DNA of 26,226 nt, from positions 1 to 26,226 of IMG/VR virus record IMGVR_UViG_3300030419_004247; one strand, given 5' to 3'. The number at the start of each line of letters is the position of its first letter. The first letter of the stretch is position 1. Both the position numbers and the translations under genes were made by a program. Of the stretch, positions 1 to 9,021 are shown piece after piece. The DNA is from a virus. The notes beneath the pieces were generated by a model. It did not search any database, was not told the DNA's origin, and saw only the letters and a list, made by a program, of their open reading frames with translations.

Positions 1-1
1 T

Positions 2-3000
2 GCTGCATCACAGGATAGGTATTTTAGAGGAAAAATTTCTAATCTTAGATATACTGTTAATGAAGCAGTTTATACAAATGCATTCACGCCACCAGTGCTG
101 CCTACAACGAGGACTAGTCAAGCAGCAAATGGAACTAATGTCAAACTCCTATGTTGCAAATCACAGGTGTCTGCCGCTGCCACAGGGGTCGTAGGTGCTG
201 CTCTGAGTGTCTTTGGTGATACTAGAGCAACTGGAGAAAGTCCTGCATTCCAAAATTGGGCAGGTGCTGGAACAACATTAACTGATGGACAAACTCTTTA
301 TGTTGCTAGAATATCAAAAGATGAACTTGGACTTGCTACTTGTAAGGTCTTTATAAATGAAGCTGGAAGTTGGTGTGGTATAGCAACTACACATCGTAAT
401 AGTTCTTCTATACTATTCTTTACCGGAATAGGAACTGGAGTATATCATAGTTTTAATAATAACTTTGAGACTATTACTGGACAACTTCAAAGGAATTTAG
501 TAACAGTTGGTACTTCTGGTACTCATGGATTAAAACCAAAAGATACTGTTATTGTTCGAGTTAATCCAGATAATTCAGGTATTGTTACAGTAAAATATAA
601 TGATTATAATAGGAAACTTACTATTAATCCAGTTGGATTTACTACTGCTGGAATAACTACAGCAACTAATACTTTCACTGTAACTGATCATGGATTTACT
701 AAAGCTGAGAAAGTTGTCCACATAGCAGACAGAGCTGATCATTCTACATATGGATTAGATAATCAGAGAATTTATTATGTAGTCCCAGTTGATAGAAATA
801 ATTTTAAATTATCAAGTACTTATTATAATGCTACTAGACATAAGCCTATTGTTGTTAGTATTGGATCTAGTGCTTCTAGTGGAACTTTAAATCCAATAAA
901 TCCACCAATAGACGTATATCAAGATTCTACTATTACTTTTGATCTTTCAGATTCTTCATTATCATATACGGTAGGTACAATATCATATCCAGCATTTGAT
1001 TTCCAATTATTTGCAGATAATGATTGTAAAAAAGAATGGAATAAAAATCCAAGTACTAAAGAGTTCCAAGTTAAAAAATCTGGTAGAATTGGAATAGATA
1101 CAGATGCTAAACTTGAATTAACTGTTAATAAAGATGTCCCAGATACCTTATACTATAGATTAATTCCTGTATATGAAAGTAATCTACCTACAGTAAAAGC
1201 AGAAATTGATATTGATAAAGATGTTCTTGATGGACATGAAATTAATTCACATTTCAGTGTCTATAATGGCAAACATGTTATTGGTGTTGGATCAACTAAT
1301 ACATTCACTTATACATTAGCAGCAAATCCTGAAAAAGTATCATATGCAGGTACTACTTCCGATTTAACATATAAAACTGATTCACCAACTGCTTTTGGAC
1401 CTATAGCAGAATTCCTAGTAACTGATGGCGGTAACAATTACTATTCAATTCCTGGAATTAAGAGTATTCAATCCAACTTAGGTAAGTATTGTATAGCAGA
1501 AGCAAGCAGTGAAAATATTGGTAGAATCACTAAAACACAAATTGAGAATATTGGATATAATTTCCCTTCAGATAAAACATTAGAACCTAGTGTTGCTTTA
1601 CCACAAATTGTAACAATAAAAGAATTTGCTCGTGTTTCTCATGTAGGAATTACTTCTGTTGGAAGGGGATACTCATCTCCACCAAATTTACGTCTTTTTG
1701 ATGGTAAGACCGATGAGTTAAAAGATGAATTTGCTGCTAAGTATGATCTTAAAACTCAAACAGTAGAAGTTCTTAGAAATACTAATGGAATTCATAATGT
1801 TACACCTTATATTATTCCTACAGAGAATACTAATGGAGTTGGAATTGCTACTGTTGGGTTTAATACGGTTACTAAAGATGTAACTCTTACTTTAGCAGTA
1901 GGATATACTACGGCTGGATCTTTCCCATTTACATTGGGTGATAGAGTTTTAATTGAAAATATTAGTGTTGGAGTAGGATCTACAGGAACAGGATATAATT
2001 CTGCAAGTTATAATTATAATACTTTCCCTCTAATTGCAATTGATGAGAATATTGGAGGAATTGGAACGGTTGCTTATAGTCTTAAGGATTATTTAAAGGA
2101 TGGAGAAAGTCCTGGTGTTTTCCATGCTCCTAGTTCTGCTGGAAGAATTGTAGCTGAAAAATGGTGGCCAATATTTAATATTGAGGTTTATCCAGCTGAT
2201 TATTTAGAAGGAGAAATAGTAAAAGTAGATGATGGAACTGTGGATGGAAAAGTTGGTACTGTTGATAGATGGGATAAAAAAGTTGGTTTATTAAAAGTAT
2301 CTACTATTGATGAATTAAAGAAAGGTGATGTTATTATTGGACAATCATCACATGTTCATGGACGTGCTGATAGAGTAGAAGTTTATCCAGCAGATCTTAA
2401 TTTTGGTGCATGGTCTAAGGTATATCATGGATGGGAAACTGACTCTGGAGTATTGAATTATCCCTTACAGAAAATTGAGGATAGTTTCTATTATCAAAAT
2501 TTCTCTTATTCACTTAAGTCTAAAGTTGATTATGATACTTGGGTTGATCCAGTAAGTACATTAAATCATACTTTAGGATTTAAAAAATTCTCTGATTATC
2601 AGTTAGAAACTACTACTGATGAGAGTATGATGAATGTAGGATTGAATACCGAAACAACTGCTATTGAAGCAGTTAATGAAATAATTGGTTTTGGAAATCT
2701 AAATGCGGTAGCAGATTTTGATCTAGTTAAAGAAAATTATAGAAGAGTTGGTGGTGGAGCACAAGGACAAGGTGGTTCTATCTTATCAGATGAGGTTATA
2801 TTTGCAAATAGAATTCTTAGTGATTATGAAGATTCTCAATCTAATAGGGTTCTTACTATAGATGATTTTAGTGGAACATTTAATAGTAATCCACGACCAA
2901 CTATTTACGGTATAGTTGATACATTTACTCTAACTGAGCATAGAGCAAAGAAATATTTTACATTAATTAAAGACCAAAGATATACAGGTCAAAGACAAAT

Positions 3001-6000
3001 AATGATAGTTGACCTTATTCATGATGGTACTTTTGGATATATTAACCAATATGCAAAAATTGATAATGTTTATGATCTTGGTTCATTTGATTTCCAAGTA
3101 TCTGGTACAGAAGGTCAAGTTCTTTTCTATCCTACAAGGTATAAGAAGAATGATTATTATGTTGCTACTTTAGCTTATAATTTAGATGACAATTATCTTG
3201 GTATAGGTACTACAAGTCTGGGATGTGTTTATATTGATTCAACAAGTACAAAAGTTGCCGCTGCAACAACTACTACAGTTGTAGGTATTGCTACAACATA
3301 TCGTTCTGCTAAAGTTTTGGTTAGTATAACACCAGATGCTGGTGGAGATGGATCAACAATTAATAGTGAGGATTGGGAATTTGAGGAACTTAATATTCTC
3401 CATGATGGAACTACTGTTGATTTACTAGAATATGGTGAAATGGTTACCAGTTCTCAAAATCTTGCTCAAGGATTTGGAACTTACTCTGCTTATATTGAGA
3501 GTGGAACTGTTAAGATTGATTTCCATCCAAATACTGGAATTGGAACCACTTGTATAGTTAATACTATGCAAGTAGCAATTGGAAATACTACTACTGGTAT
3601 TGGAACCATTAGTATGAAACATGCTCTTCTTGAATCAAGGACTACTACTATTGCTGCTGCTGGTTCTCCTGTTCCTGTTGGTATTGGAAGTTTCCCAACT
3701 CAATTTAATCCTGAGGTTGATGGTTATGATGGTGCATATTTCATAATTCAAGTCACTGATACTACAAATACTGAACATCAATTATGTGAGTTCTTTGTTC
3801 TGGAAGATTATAGCGAAGAAACTGGAATTGGAACTGCTTATGATACTGAGTGGGCAAATATGGAAACCCTTGCTGGGTTAGGTACTGTTGGAAGTAGATT
3901 GCAGAAGAATCAGGGTGGTGTTTCTTATTGTGAAGCAACATTTACACCAAATGCAAATATTGCCTGTCAGGTCAATACTTATATGAATGCATTGAAAATA
4001 CAGGATGATGATAAAGATACTATTGAGTTTAATAATGGTACTATTGAAACAAATTATGCAACCTATAGAGGAACTTTAAATGACATTAAGAGAGACTTCC
4101 CATTAACTCATAATAAGGAAGAAATTTTCAATAGAGATTTTGTTGGTAATGCTTCTACTGTTGTAAGTGTAGGATCAAGTACTATAACACTACCAAACCA
4201 CTTCTTTGTTACTGGGCAAAATGTTACTTATACTCATGCAGGAATTGGTGCTACTCAGGCAATTGGAATTGCTTCTACTTCTTTTGGAGAATCTGGTGGT
4301 GTTGGTATTGGTACGACTGATAAAGTACCTTCAAGTGTATTTGTTGTTAAAGTTGATGCTGATACTATAAGATTAGCATCTAGTGCTGAAAATGCTCTTA
4401 AAGCTATTCCAGAACATTTGAATTTCACTAGTGTTGGTATTGGTTCATCTCATAGATTTACTGCAAAAGATGCTAATCCAAAAGTTGTTATTGGTTTGAA
4501 TAATGTTATTCAATCTCCTATTGTGGCAACAGCAACTACTACTCATCTTGCTCAAATTACATTTACTACCGATGATCTTCTTTACTTCTCAGGAATTACA
4601 TCTTTCTTTGCAGATGATTTGATTCGTGTTGGTGCTGCTGATACTGGTGAGATAATGCAAATTACTGCAATTGGTGTTGGTGCTACTAATGCTATTAGAG
4701 TAGATAGAGGATGGATGGGTAGTAAGATTGCTGGATTTGCTACAGATACTAAGGTAGTTAAAGTTATTGGTGCCTATAATATTGTCGAGAATACTTTAAA
4801 CTTTGTAGATGCTCCTGTTGGAAATACTCCAATGAGTAGTGATACTAATGCACCGGATGACAGAGATTGGACTGGTATATCTACAGGATATAGTTTCCAA
4901 GGAAGAATGTTTATGCGTTCTGGAATTACAGACAGTACATTAGAACCATATACTTCTAATTATGTTATTGATAGTATTTCCAATCAATTTAATGGAACAA
5001 AACAAGATTTTGATCTTAAAGTTGATGGATCTAATTTTGTGGGAATATCTACAGGTGCTTTCATTTTAGTTAATAGTATTGTTCAAGGAAGAGGTGAAAC
5101 TTATGATTATACCTTTGAGGATACTGCTGGAATTACTACACTTTCCTTTACTGGAGTTCCACAAGTACTTAAAGATGATGTAGGTATATCCAGTTTCCCA
5201 GTTGGTGGTATTATAGTTTCTGTAGGTTCTACTGAAGGATTTGGATATCAACCATTAGTTGCTGCTGGAGCAACCGCAGTAGTTTCTTCTGGGGGTACAA
5301 TTGCAACGATTAGTATAGGAAATAGTGGATCGGGATATAGAGCAGGAATTCAAACAGTTAATGTTGGAATTAGTTCTCAAGGTAAGGATGCAACTTACTT
5401 CACAGGTATTGCTACTGCCATTATTAACAATGGTTATATAACTGGCATTAGTTCAGTTAGTGGAGTTGGTACATTAGCACTTTATAGTCAATCTAGTCCA
5501 CCTCTTATAAAGATTGATGCTCCACTCTCTTATTCTAATATGCCATTGATTTATAGTTCTGATTCAGTTACTGGAGTAGGAACTACTGCTACTATTGATG
5601 TTGTTGTTGGTCAGGGATCTAGTGTAGTTGATTTTGCCCTTACAAATCTTGGATATGGTTATGGTAATGGCGAAATTCTAACAGTCCCAGTTGGTGGATT
5701 GACTGGAATACCAACTACTGCTGATTTTGGTTCTAAAGAATTCCAGCTTACTGTTGATGAAATATTCAGTGACGAATTTACTGCATGGAGTTTTGGTCAA
5801 TTAGATATGATTGATAAGATAGAGCATCTATTTGATGGAGAAAAACTTACTTTCCAAATCAAGAAAAATGGAGCAGTTCTGTCTATTCTATCTGCTAAAG
5901 GATCTAAGATTAATGTTCAAGATTGTTTACTTATCTTTGTTAATGACATTCTACAGATTCCAGGTAAAGCATATACATTTGAGGGAGGTAGTTTATTAAC

Positions 6001-7429
6001 ATTTACAGAAGCACCGAAATTGGGTGATACTTGTAAGATTATGTTCTATAAAGGAACTGCTGGTGTAGATGTTAATTCTGTAGAAATTCTGGAAACTGTT
6101 AAACCAGGAGACGATATAATGATCGAGGCTGATTCAACAGTTAGTTGGAAAGCAGGTCTTATGCAACAGGCATGGATGGATGAAGATCCAAGAGAAGTTT
6201 CAAGAGTAGATTCTACTGATACTGTCACTACAGTTCCTTATTTTGGACCAGGAAATACTACGGATGAAAATCTAATGAGACCTGTTGTTTGGGTTCGTCA
6301 AACAGAAGATAGAATTATTAATGAGCAAGAAGTGGGTAAAGATAGAGAATTATATGAACCAAACATTTATCCTAGTGCTTATGTTATTAAAACAGTTGGT
6401 GTAGGTTCAACTGCAATATATGTTGATAATATAAGACCATTCTTTGATCCTAATAATGAAAGTGGAATTAGTCTTGCATTCCAAGATAAGATTACTTTTA
6501 TTGGACAAGAAACCAAGATTGCTGCTGCTGCAACTGCAACCGTTTCTACTGCTGGAACAATATCTGCTATTACTGTTACTGATGGTGGTGTGGGATATAC
6601 TACTGCAACGGTTTCTATTGGTGCTACTGGAGCACTTCAAGGAGGAGTTGGGATTGGTACTACTTGGACTGCTTATGGTGCAGTTACAATTGGTGCTGGT
6701 GGAACAATATCTGGTATTGCAGTAACATCTGGTGGATGGGGATATAGCAATCAGGAGACACCTCAAGTTCTTATTTCTCCACCAGCAGCAGTTGATGAAG
6801 TGAATCCAGTAAGTAGTTACGTAGGTGATAGTGGTGTCATTGTTGGGTTTGGAACTACTACTAGTAATCAAATTGTGTTTGATTTACATATACCCTACGA
6901 TTCTTATTTGAGGCAACCCACTTATGTTGGAACTGGATTAAGTTTGAGTTCTTTGAGTGTTAATGATTACTTTATAATCAAAGATTCTAATGTAGGTATT
7001 GCAACGACATCAATAATTTCCTTGGATGGATCTAATACTTATGGAATAGGAACTCACTTTGTTGATAATGTTTATAAGGTTACTGCAGCAGTTAGTATTT
7101 CAACTTCTGTTCTGGGTATATCTACATATGTAAGAAGAGTTACTGTTGGTGTTGGATCAACTCCAGCAGGTTGGTATGGAACTGTGGGAATAAGAACATC
7201 TGATTTCTATGGTAATTATAGTTGGGGATTGATTACTCTACCTTCACGAGCAGGTATCAATTCATTCCAGTGCTATACTTTAGATGGTGTAGGGATTGCT
7301 GCAAGTAGTATAACAGATACTGTTGGTGGTTATAATGGAATAACTACATCTATATCTGGTACTGGTATTCATACATCTGCAGTGGTCCAAAGGTACAAAC
7401 CACTGAAGTATAAAAATTATACTACTTAA
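2..7429 (+). CDS. Giant baseplate/tail virion protein in the gene-7 position (5' partial)
   Basis: The frame is open from base 2 with no stop upstream, so the true start lies outside the window; the GTG at 95 is only an internal codon. 2475 residues are visible. Seen: bases 2-250 match the end of a laminin-G/concanavalin-A-like lectin domain (GKISNLR, then AVYTNAFTPP, then KLLCCKS). About 660-830 resembles a phage 'tDHGFT...YYVV...FKLS' module. GxGY beta repeats occur near 1640-1710, 5315-5370, 5640-5700, 6577-6620 and 6727-6785. A 'VxxNxxLQxPGxxYTF' module lies near 5920-6050. VGIGTT-like motifs are scattered throughout. It is directly upstream of gp8, where T4 has gp7 (about 1030 aa). I infer a baseplate-periphery or adhesin-like virion protein; direct homology to gp7 is not visible. 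The stop is followed by a late-promoter match. Confidence 0.8.
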   Translation, partial: AASQDRYFRGKISNLRYTVNEAVYTNAFTPPVLPTTRTSQAANGTNVKLLCCKSQVSAAATGVVGAALSVFGDTRATGESPAFQNWAGAGTTLTDGQTLYVARISKDELGLATCKVFINEAGSWCGIATTHRNSSSILFFTGIGTGVYHSFNNNFETITGQLQRNLVTVGTSGTHGLKPKDTVIVRVNPDNSGIVTVKYNDYNRKLTINPVGFTTAGITTATNTFTVTDHGFTKAEKVVHIADRADHSTYGLDNQRIYYVVPVDRNNFKLSSTYYNATRHKPIVVSIGSSASSGTLNPINPPIDVYQDSTITFDLSDSSLSYTVGTISYPAFDFQLFADNDCKKEWNKNPSTKEFQVKKSGRIGIDTDAKLELTVNKDVPDTLYYRLIPVYESNLPTVKAEIDIDKDVLDGHEINSHFSVYNGKHVIGVGSTNTFTYTLAANPEKVSYAGTTSDLTYKTDSPTAFGPIAEFLVTDGGNNYYSIPGIKSIQSNLGKYCIAEASSENIGRITKTQIENIGYNFPSDKTLEPSVALPQIVTIKEFARVSHVGITSVGRGYSSPPNLRLFDGKTDELKDEFAAKYDLKTQTVEVLRNTNGIHNVTPYIIPTENTNGVGIATVGFNTVTKDVTLTLAVGYTTAGSFPFTLGDRVLIENISVGVGSTGTGYNSASYNYNTFPLIAIDENIGGIGTVAYSLKDYLKDGESPGVFHAPSSAGRIVAEKWWPIFNIEVYPADYLEGEIVKVDDGTVDGKVGTVDRWDKKVGLLKVSTIDELKKGDVIIGQSSHVHGRADRVEVYPADLNFGAWSKVYHGWETDSGVLNYPLQKIEDSFYYQNFSYSLKSKVDYDTWVDPVSTLNHTLGFKKFSDYQLETTTDESMMNVGLNTETTAIEAVNEIIGFGNLNAVADFDLVKENYRRVGGGAQGQGGSILSDEVIFANRILSDYEDSQSNRVLTIDDFSGTFNSNPRPTIYGIVDTFTLTEHRAKKYFTLIKDQRYTGQRQIMIVDLIHDGTFGYINQYAKIDNVYDLGSFDFQVSGTEGQVLFYPTRYKKNDYYVATLAYNLDDNYLGIGTTSLGCVYIDSTSTKVAAATTTTVVGIATTYRSAKVLVSITPDAGGDGSTINSEDWEFEELNILHDGTTVDLLEYGEMVTSSQNLAQGFGTYSAYIESGTVKIDFHPNTGIGTTCIVNTMQVAIGNTTTGIGTISMKHALLESRTTTIAAAGSPVPVGIGSFPTQFNPEVDGYDGAYFIIQVTDTTNTEHQLCEFFVLEDYSEETGIGTAYDTEWANMETLAGLGTVGSRLQKNQGGVSYCEATFTPNANIACQVNTYMNALKIQDDDKDTIEFNNGTIETNYATYRGTLNDIKRDFPLTHNKEEIFNRDFVGNASTVVSVGSSTITLPNHFFVTGQNVTYTHAGIGATQAIGIASTSFGESGGVGIGTTDKVPSSVFVVKVDADTIRLASSAENALKAIPEHLNFTSVGIGSSHRFTAKDANPKVVIGLNNVIQSPIVATATTTHLAQITFTTDDLLYFSGITSFFADDLIRVGAADTGEIMQITAIGVGATNAIRVDRGWMGSKIAGFATDTKVVKVIGAYNIVENTLNFVDAPVGNTPMSSDTNAPDDRDWTGISTGYSFQGRMFMRSGITDSTLEPYTSNYVIDSISNQFNGTKQDFDLKVDGSNFVGISTGAFILVNSIVQGRGETYDYTFEDTAGITTLSFTGVPQVLKDDVGISSFPVGGIIVSVGSTEGFGYQPLVAAGATAVVSSGGTIATISIGNSGSGYRAGIQTVNVGISSQGKDATYFTGIATAIINNGYITGISSVSGVGTLALYSQSSPPLIKIDAPLSYSNMPLIYSSDSVTGVGTTATIDVVVGQGSSVVDFALTNLGYGYGNGEILTVPVGGLTGIPTTADFGSKEFQLTVDEIFSDEFTAWSFGQLDMIDKIEHLFDGEKLTFQIKKNGAVLSILSAKGSKINVQDCLLIFVNDILQIPGKAYTFEGGSLLTFTEAPKLGDTCKIMFYKGTAGVDVNSVEILETVKPGDDIMIEADSTVSWKAGLMQQAWMDEDPREVSRVDSTDTVTTVPYFGPGNTTDENLMRPVVWVRQTEDRIINEQEVGKDRELYEPNIYPSAYVIKTVGVGSTAIYVDNIRPFFDPNNESGISLAFQDKITFIGQETKIAAAATATVSTAGTISAITVTDGGVGYTTATVSIGATGALQGGVGIGTTWTAYGAVTIGAGGTISGIAVTSGGWGYSNQETPQVLISPPAAVDEVNPVSSYVGDSGVIVGFGTTTSNQIVFDLHIPYDSYLRQPTYVGTGLSLSSLSVNDYFIIKDSNVGIATTSIISLDGSNTYGIGTHFVDNVYKVTAAVSISTSVLGISTYVRRVTVGVGSTPAGWYGTVGIRTSDFYGNYSWGLITLPSRAGINSFQCYTLDGVGIAASSITDTVGGYNGITTSISGTGIHTSAVVQRYKPLKYKNYTT

Positions 7430-7434
7430 TCTTT

Positions 7435-7442
7435 AATAAATA
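7435..7442 (+). promoter_or_regulatory. Putative T4-type late promoter (AATAAATA) before gp8
   Basis: AATAAATA fits the NATAAATA late-promoter pattern of T4-like phages. It lies in the 32-base gap between the giant protein and gp8, 19 bases before the gp8 ATG. No strong Shine-Dalgarno follows; only a weak purine stretch (TAAAGAAAAA) is present. Confidence 0.45.
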
Positions 7443-7461
7443 AAGAAAAATATCTGTCAAA

Positions 7462-9015
7462 ATGGCCGCCATTATAACTGACCAAATCAGAATATTAAAT
7501 GCGAAAAACTTTGTAGCTGGAGTAACTACTTCAACAAAATCATTATATTCTTTTGTTGGGTTACCTAATCCTACTGACATATCTTCTGATTGGGATACTA
7601 CTCCTCCTGCTCCTAAGGATAATTTTCAAGATGAAAATGAATATTGGGATACTATGATTGCATTAAAGAAAATTAATGCAGATGATGTTAGGCAAGTTGT
7701 TCCAAAGAGGCTATGGTCATCTGGTACAACTTATGATATGTATCGTTCTGATATTAGCAGATCTAATCCTGCAAAAGTTTCTGGTGCAACTAATCTATAT
7801 TCATCAACATTTTTTGTTATTAATGAAGATTATAGAGTTTATGAATGTCTTCAAAATGGTACGGATCCAGACAATCCTAATGGCAGACCTTCGTTAGATC
7901 AGCCACTTTTTACAGATTTAGAACCTAGAACTGCTGGTGCAAGTGGGGATGGTTATATATGGAAATATCTTTATACTATTAAACCTAGTGATATTATAAA
8001 ATTTGAATCTAGTGATTTTATTCCAGTTCCAGTAGAATGGGGAACTAGTGCTGCTAATGCACCAATAAGACAAAATGCTGTAGATGGTTCTATTAAAATT
8101 GTAACCATTACTAATAGAGGTGTTGGTGTTGGAACTGCAAATAGAACTTATACAAAAGTTCCTATTAAGGGTGATGGATTTGAGGCTGAATGTACGGTAG
8201 TTATTGATGCTGATCAGCAAGTTGAATCAGTAACTGTTTCTAATCAAGGAGAAGGATATACTTATGGTAGTGTTGATTTAGTTGCAGGGGGAGTTCCTAC
8301 AGGAACAACTGCAAGACCAACTTTTGATGTTATTATACCCCCATCTGGAGGTCATGGATTTGACATTTACAGAGAATTGGGTGCGATGAATGTTCTTTTA
8401 TATTCTCGAATTGAAAATGATCAAACTAATCCTGATTTTATAACAGGAAATCATATTGCTAGGGTTGGTGTTGTTGATAGTCCTCAATCAACAGGAGCTG
8501 CTCTTTTAACTCTTGATAAAGCAAGTGCGTGTAATGCTTTAAGATTAACAGGAACGGGTTACAGTACTGCAACCTTTACTCCTGATGCATATTTTGAACA
8601 AACTATTGGTACAGGAGAAACTGCAGTTGGTAGAGTTATAAATTATGATTCAGTTACTGGAGTGTTGAAGTATTGGCAAGATAGAACCATGGCTGGTTTT
8701 AACACTGTTGGTACTGGACAAACACAACCAGAATGGGGGTATCAGCAGCATTTATTTACTAGTGCTCCTGCTACTGGTGGTAGTTTGACGATTGTACCTT
8801 CAACAGGCTCTAATTTAGCTATAAATACAGCGTTCTCCGGTGTCTCTACCTCAATAAATAATAGAACATATTACCTTGGTCAAGAATTTTCCGAAGGTAT
8901 TTCTGGTCCTGAAGTTAGACGCTATTCAGGAGACATTATATATGTTGATAATAGACCTTCTATTGTTAGGTCTGTGAACCAAAAAGAAGACATTAAAGTC
9001 ATTTTGCAATTCTAA
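7462..9015 (+). CDS. gp8: gp8-like baseplate wedge protein
   Basis: Homologue of T4 gp8, the dimeric wedge subunit of the contractile-tail baseplate. Seen: residues about 54-88 parallel T4 gp8 from its 'MWTHMMG' stretch through 'VIPRRDW', here YWDTMIALKKI followed by VVPKRLW. RVYECLQNG and GDGYIWKYLYTI follow in the same order as T4 (VYRCL, GDGYVWEYLFEI). The C-terminus keeps the gp8 signature (SGDIIYVDNRPSI, ending DIKVILQF; T4 has SGEMIYMENRPPI and EINILFTF). T4 gp8 is 334 aa and this is 517. The extra length lies between the VPVEW motif and the C-terminal signature, with a GxGY repeat (NQGEGYTYGS), a GGHG motif and a 'YFEQTIGTGETAVGRV' repeat. The ATG is 32 bases after the previous stop. 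Two late-promoter matches lie inside its 3' part. Confidence 0.92.
   Translation: MAAIITDQIRILNAKNFVAGVTTSTKSLYSFVGLPNPTDISSDWDTTPPAPKDNFQDENEYWDTMIALKKINADDVRQVVPKRLWSSGTTYDMYRSDISRSNPAKVSGATNLYSSTFFVINEDYRVYECLQNGTDPDNPNGRPSLDQPLFTDLEPRTAGASGDGYIWKYLYTIKPSDIIKFESSDFIPVPVEWGTSAANAPIRQNAVDGSIKIVTITNRGVGVGTANRTYTKVPIKGDGFEAECTVVIDADQQVESVTVSNQGEGYTYGSVDLVAGGVPTGTTARPTFDVIIPPSGGHGFDIYRELGAMNVLLYSRIENDQTNPDFITGNHIARVGVVDSPQSTGAALLTLDKASACNALRLTGTGYSTATFTPDAYFEQTIGTGETAVGRVINYDSVTGVLKYWQDRTMAGFNTVGTGQTQPEWGYQQHLFTSAPATGGSLTIVPSTGSNLAINTAFSGVSTSINNRTYYLGQEFSEGISGPEVRRYSGDIIYVDNRPSIVRSVNQKEDIKVILQF
8820..8827 (+). promoter_or_regulatory. TATAAATA match inside gp8 (possible internal late promoter)
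   Basis: This is a perfect match to the canonical T4 late promoter TATAAATA, inside the gp8 coding region and 194 bases upstream of the DUF4815 gene, which has no room for a promoter of its own. In an AT-rich genome a chance match is quite possible. Confidence 0.3.
8853..8860 (+). promoter_or_regulatory. AATAAATA match inside gp8
   Basis: Second NATAAATA match in the 3' part of gp8, 26 bases after the first and 161 bases upstream of the next ATG. It encodes ordinary Ile-Asn-Asn codons, so it may be coincidental. Confidence 0.2.
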
Positions 9016-9021
9016 AGGACT

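Noticed and set aside
95-97. GTG at 95 as the start of the giant protein
   Set aside because: The frame is open back to base 2 and the upstream residues continue a recognisable LamG-like motif (GKISNLR), so the start is outside the window.
6444-6725. 93-aa Leu-rich plus-strand frame
   Set aside because: Out-of-frame shadow of the giant protein; the Leu runs come from shifted GGT/ACT/GCT repeats.
6407-6871. 154-aa open frame on the minus strand, Ser/Asn/Cys-rich
   Set aside because: It lies antisense within the giant structural gene. Its odd composition follows from complementing Gly/Thr/Val-rich repeat codons, and it has no ribosome site or family similarity.
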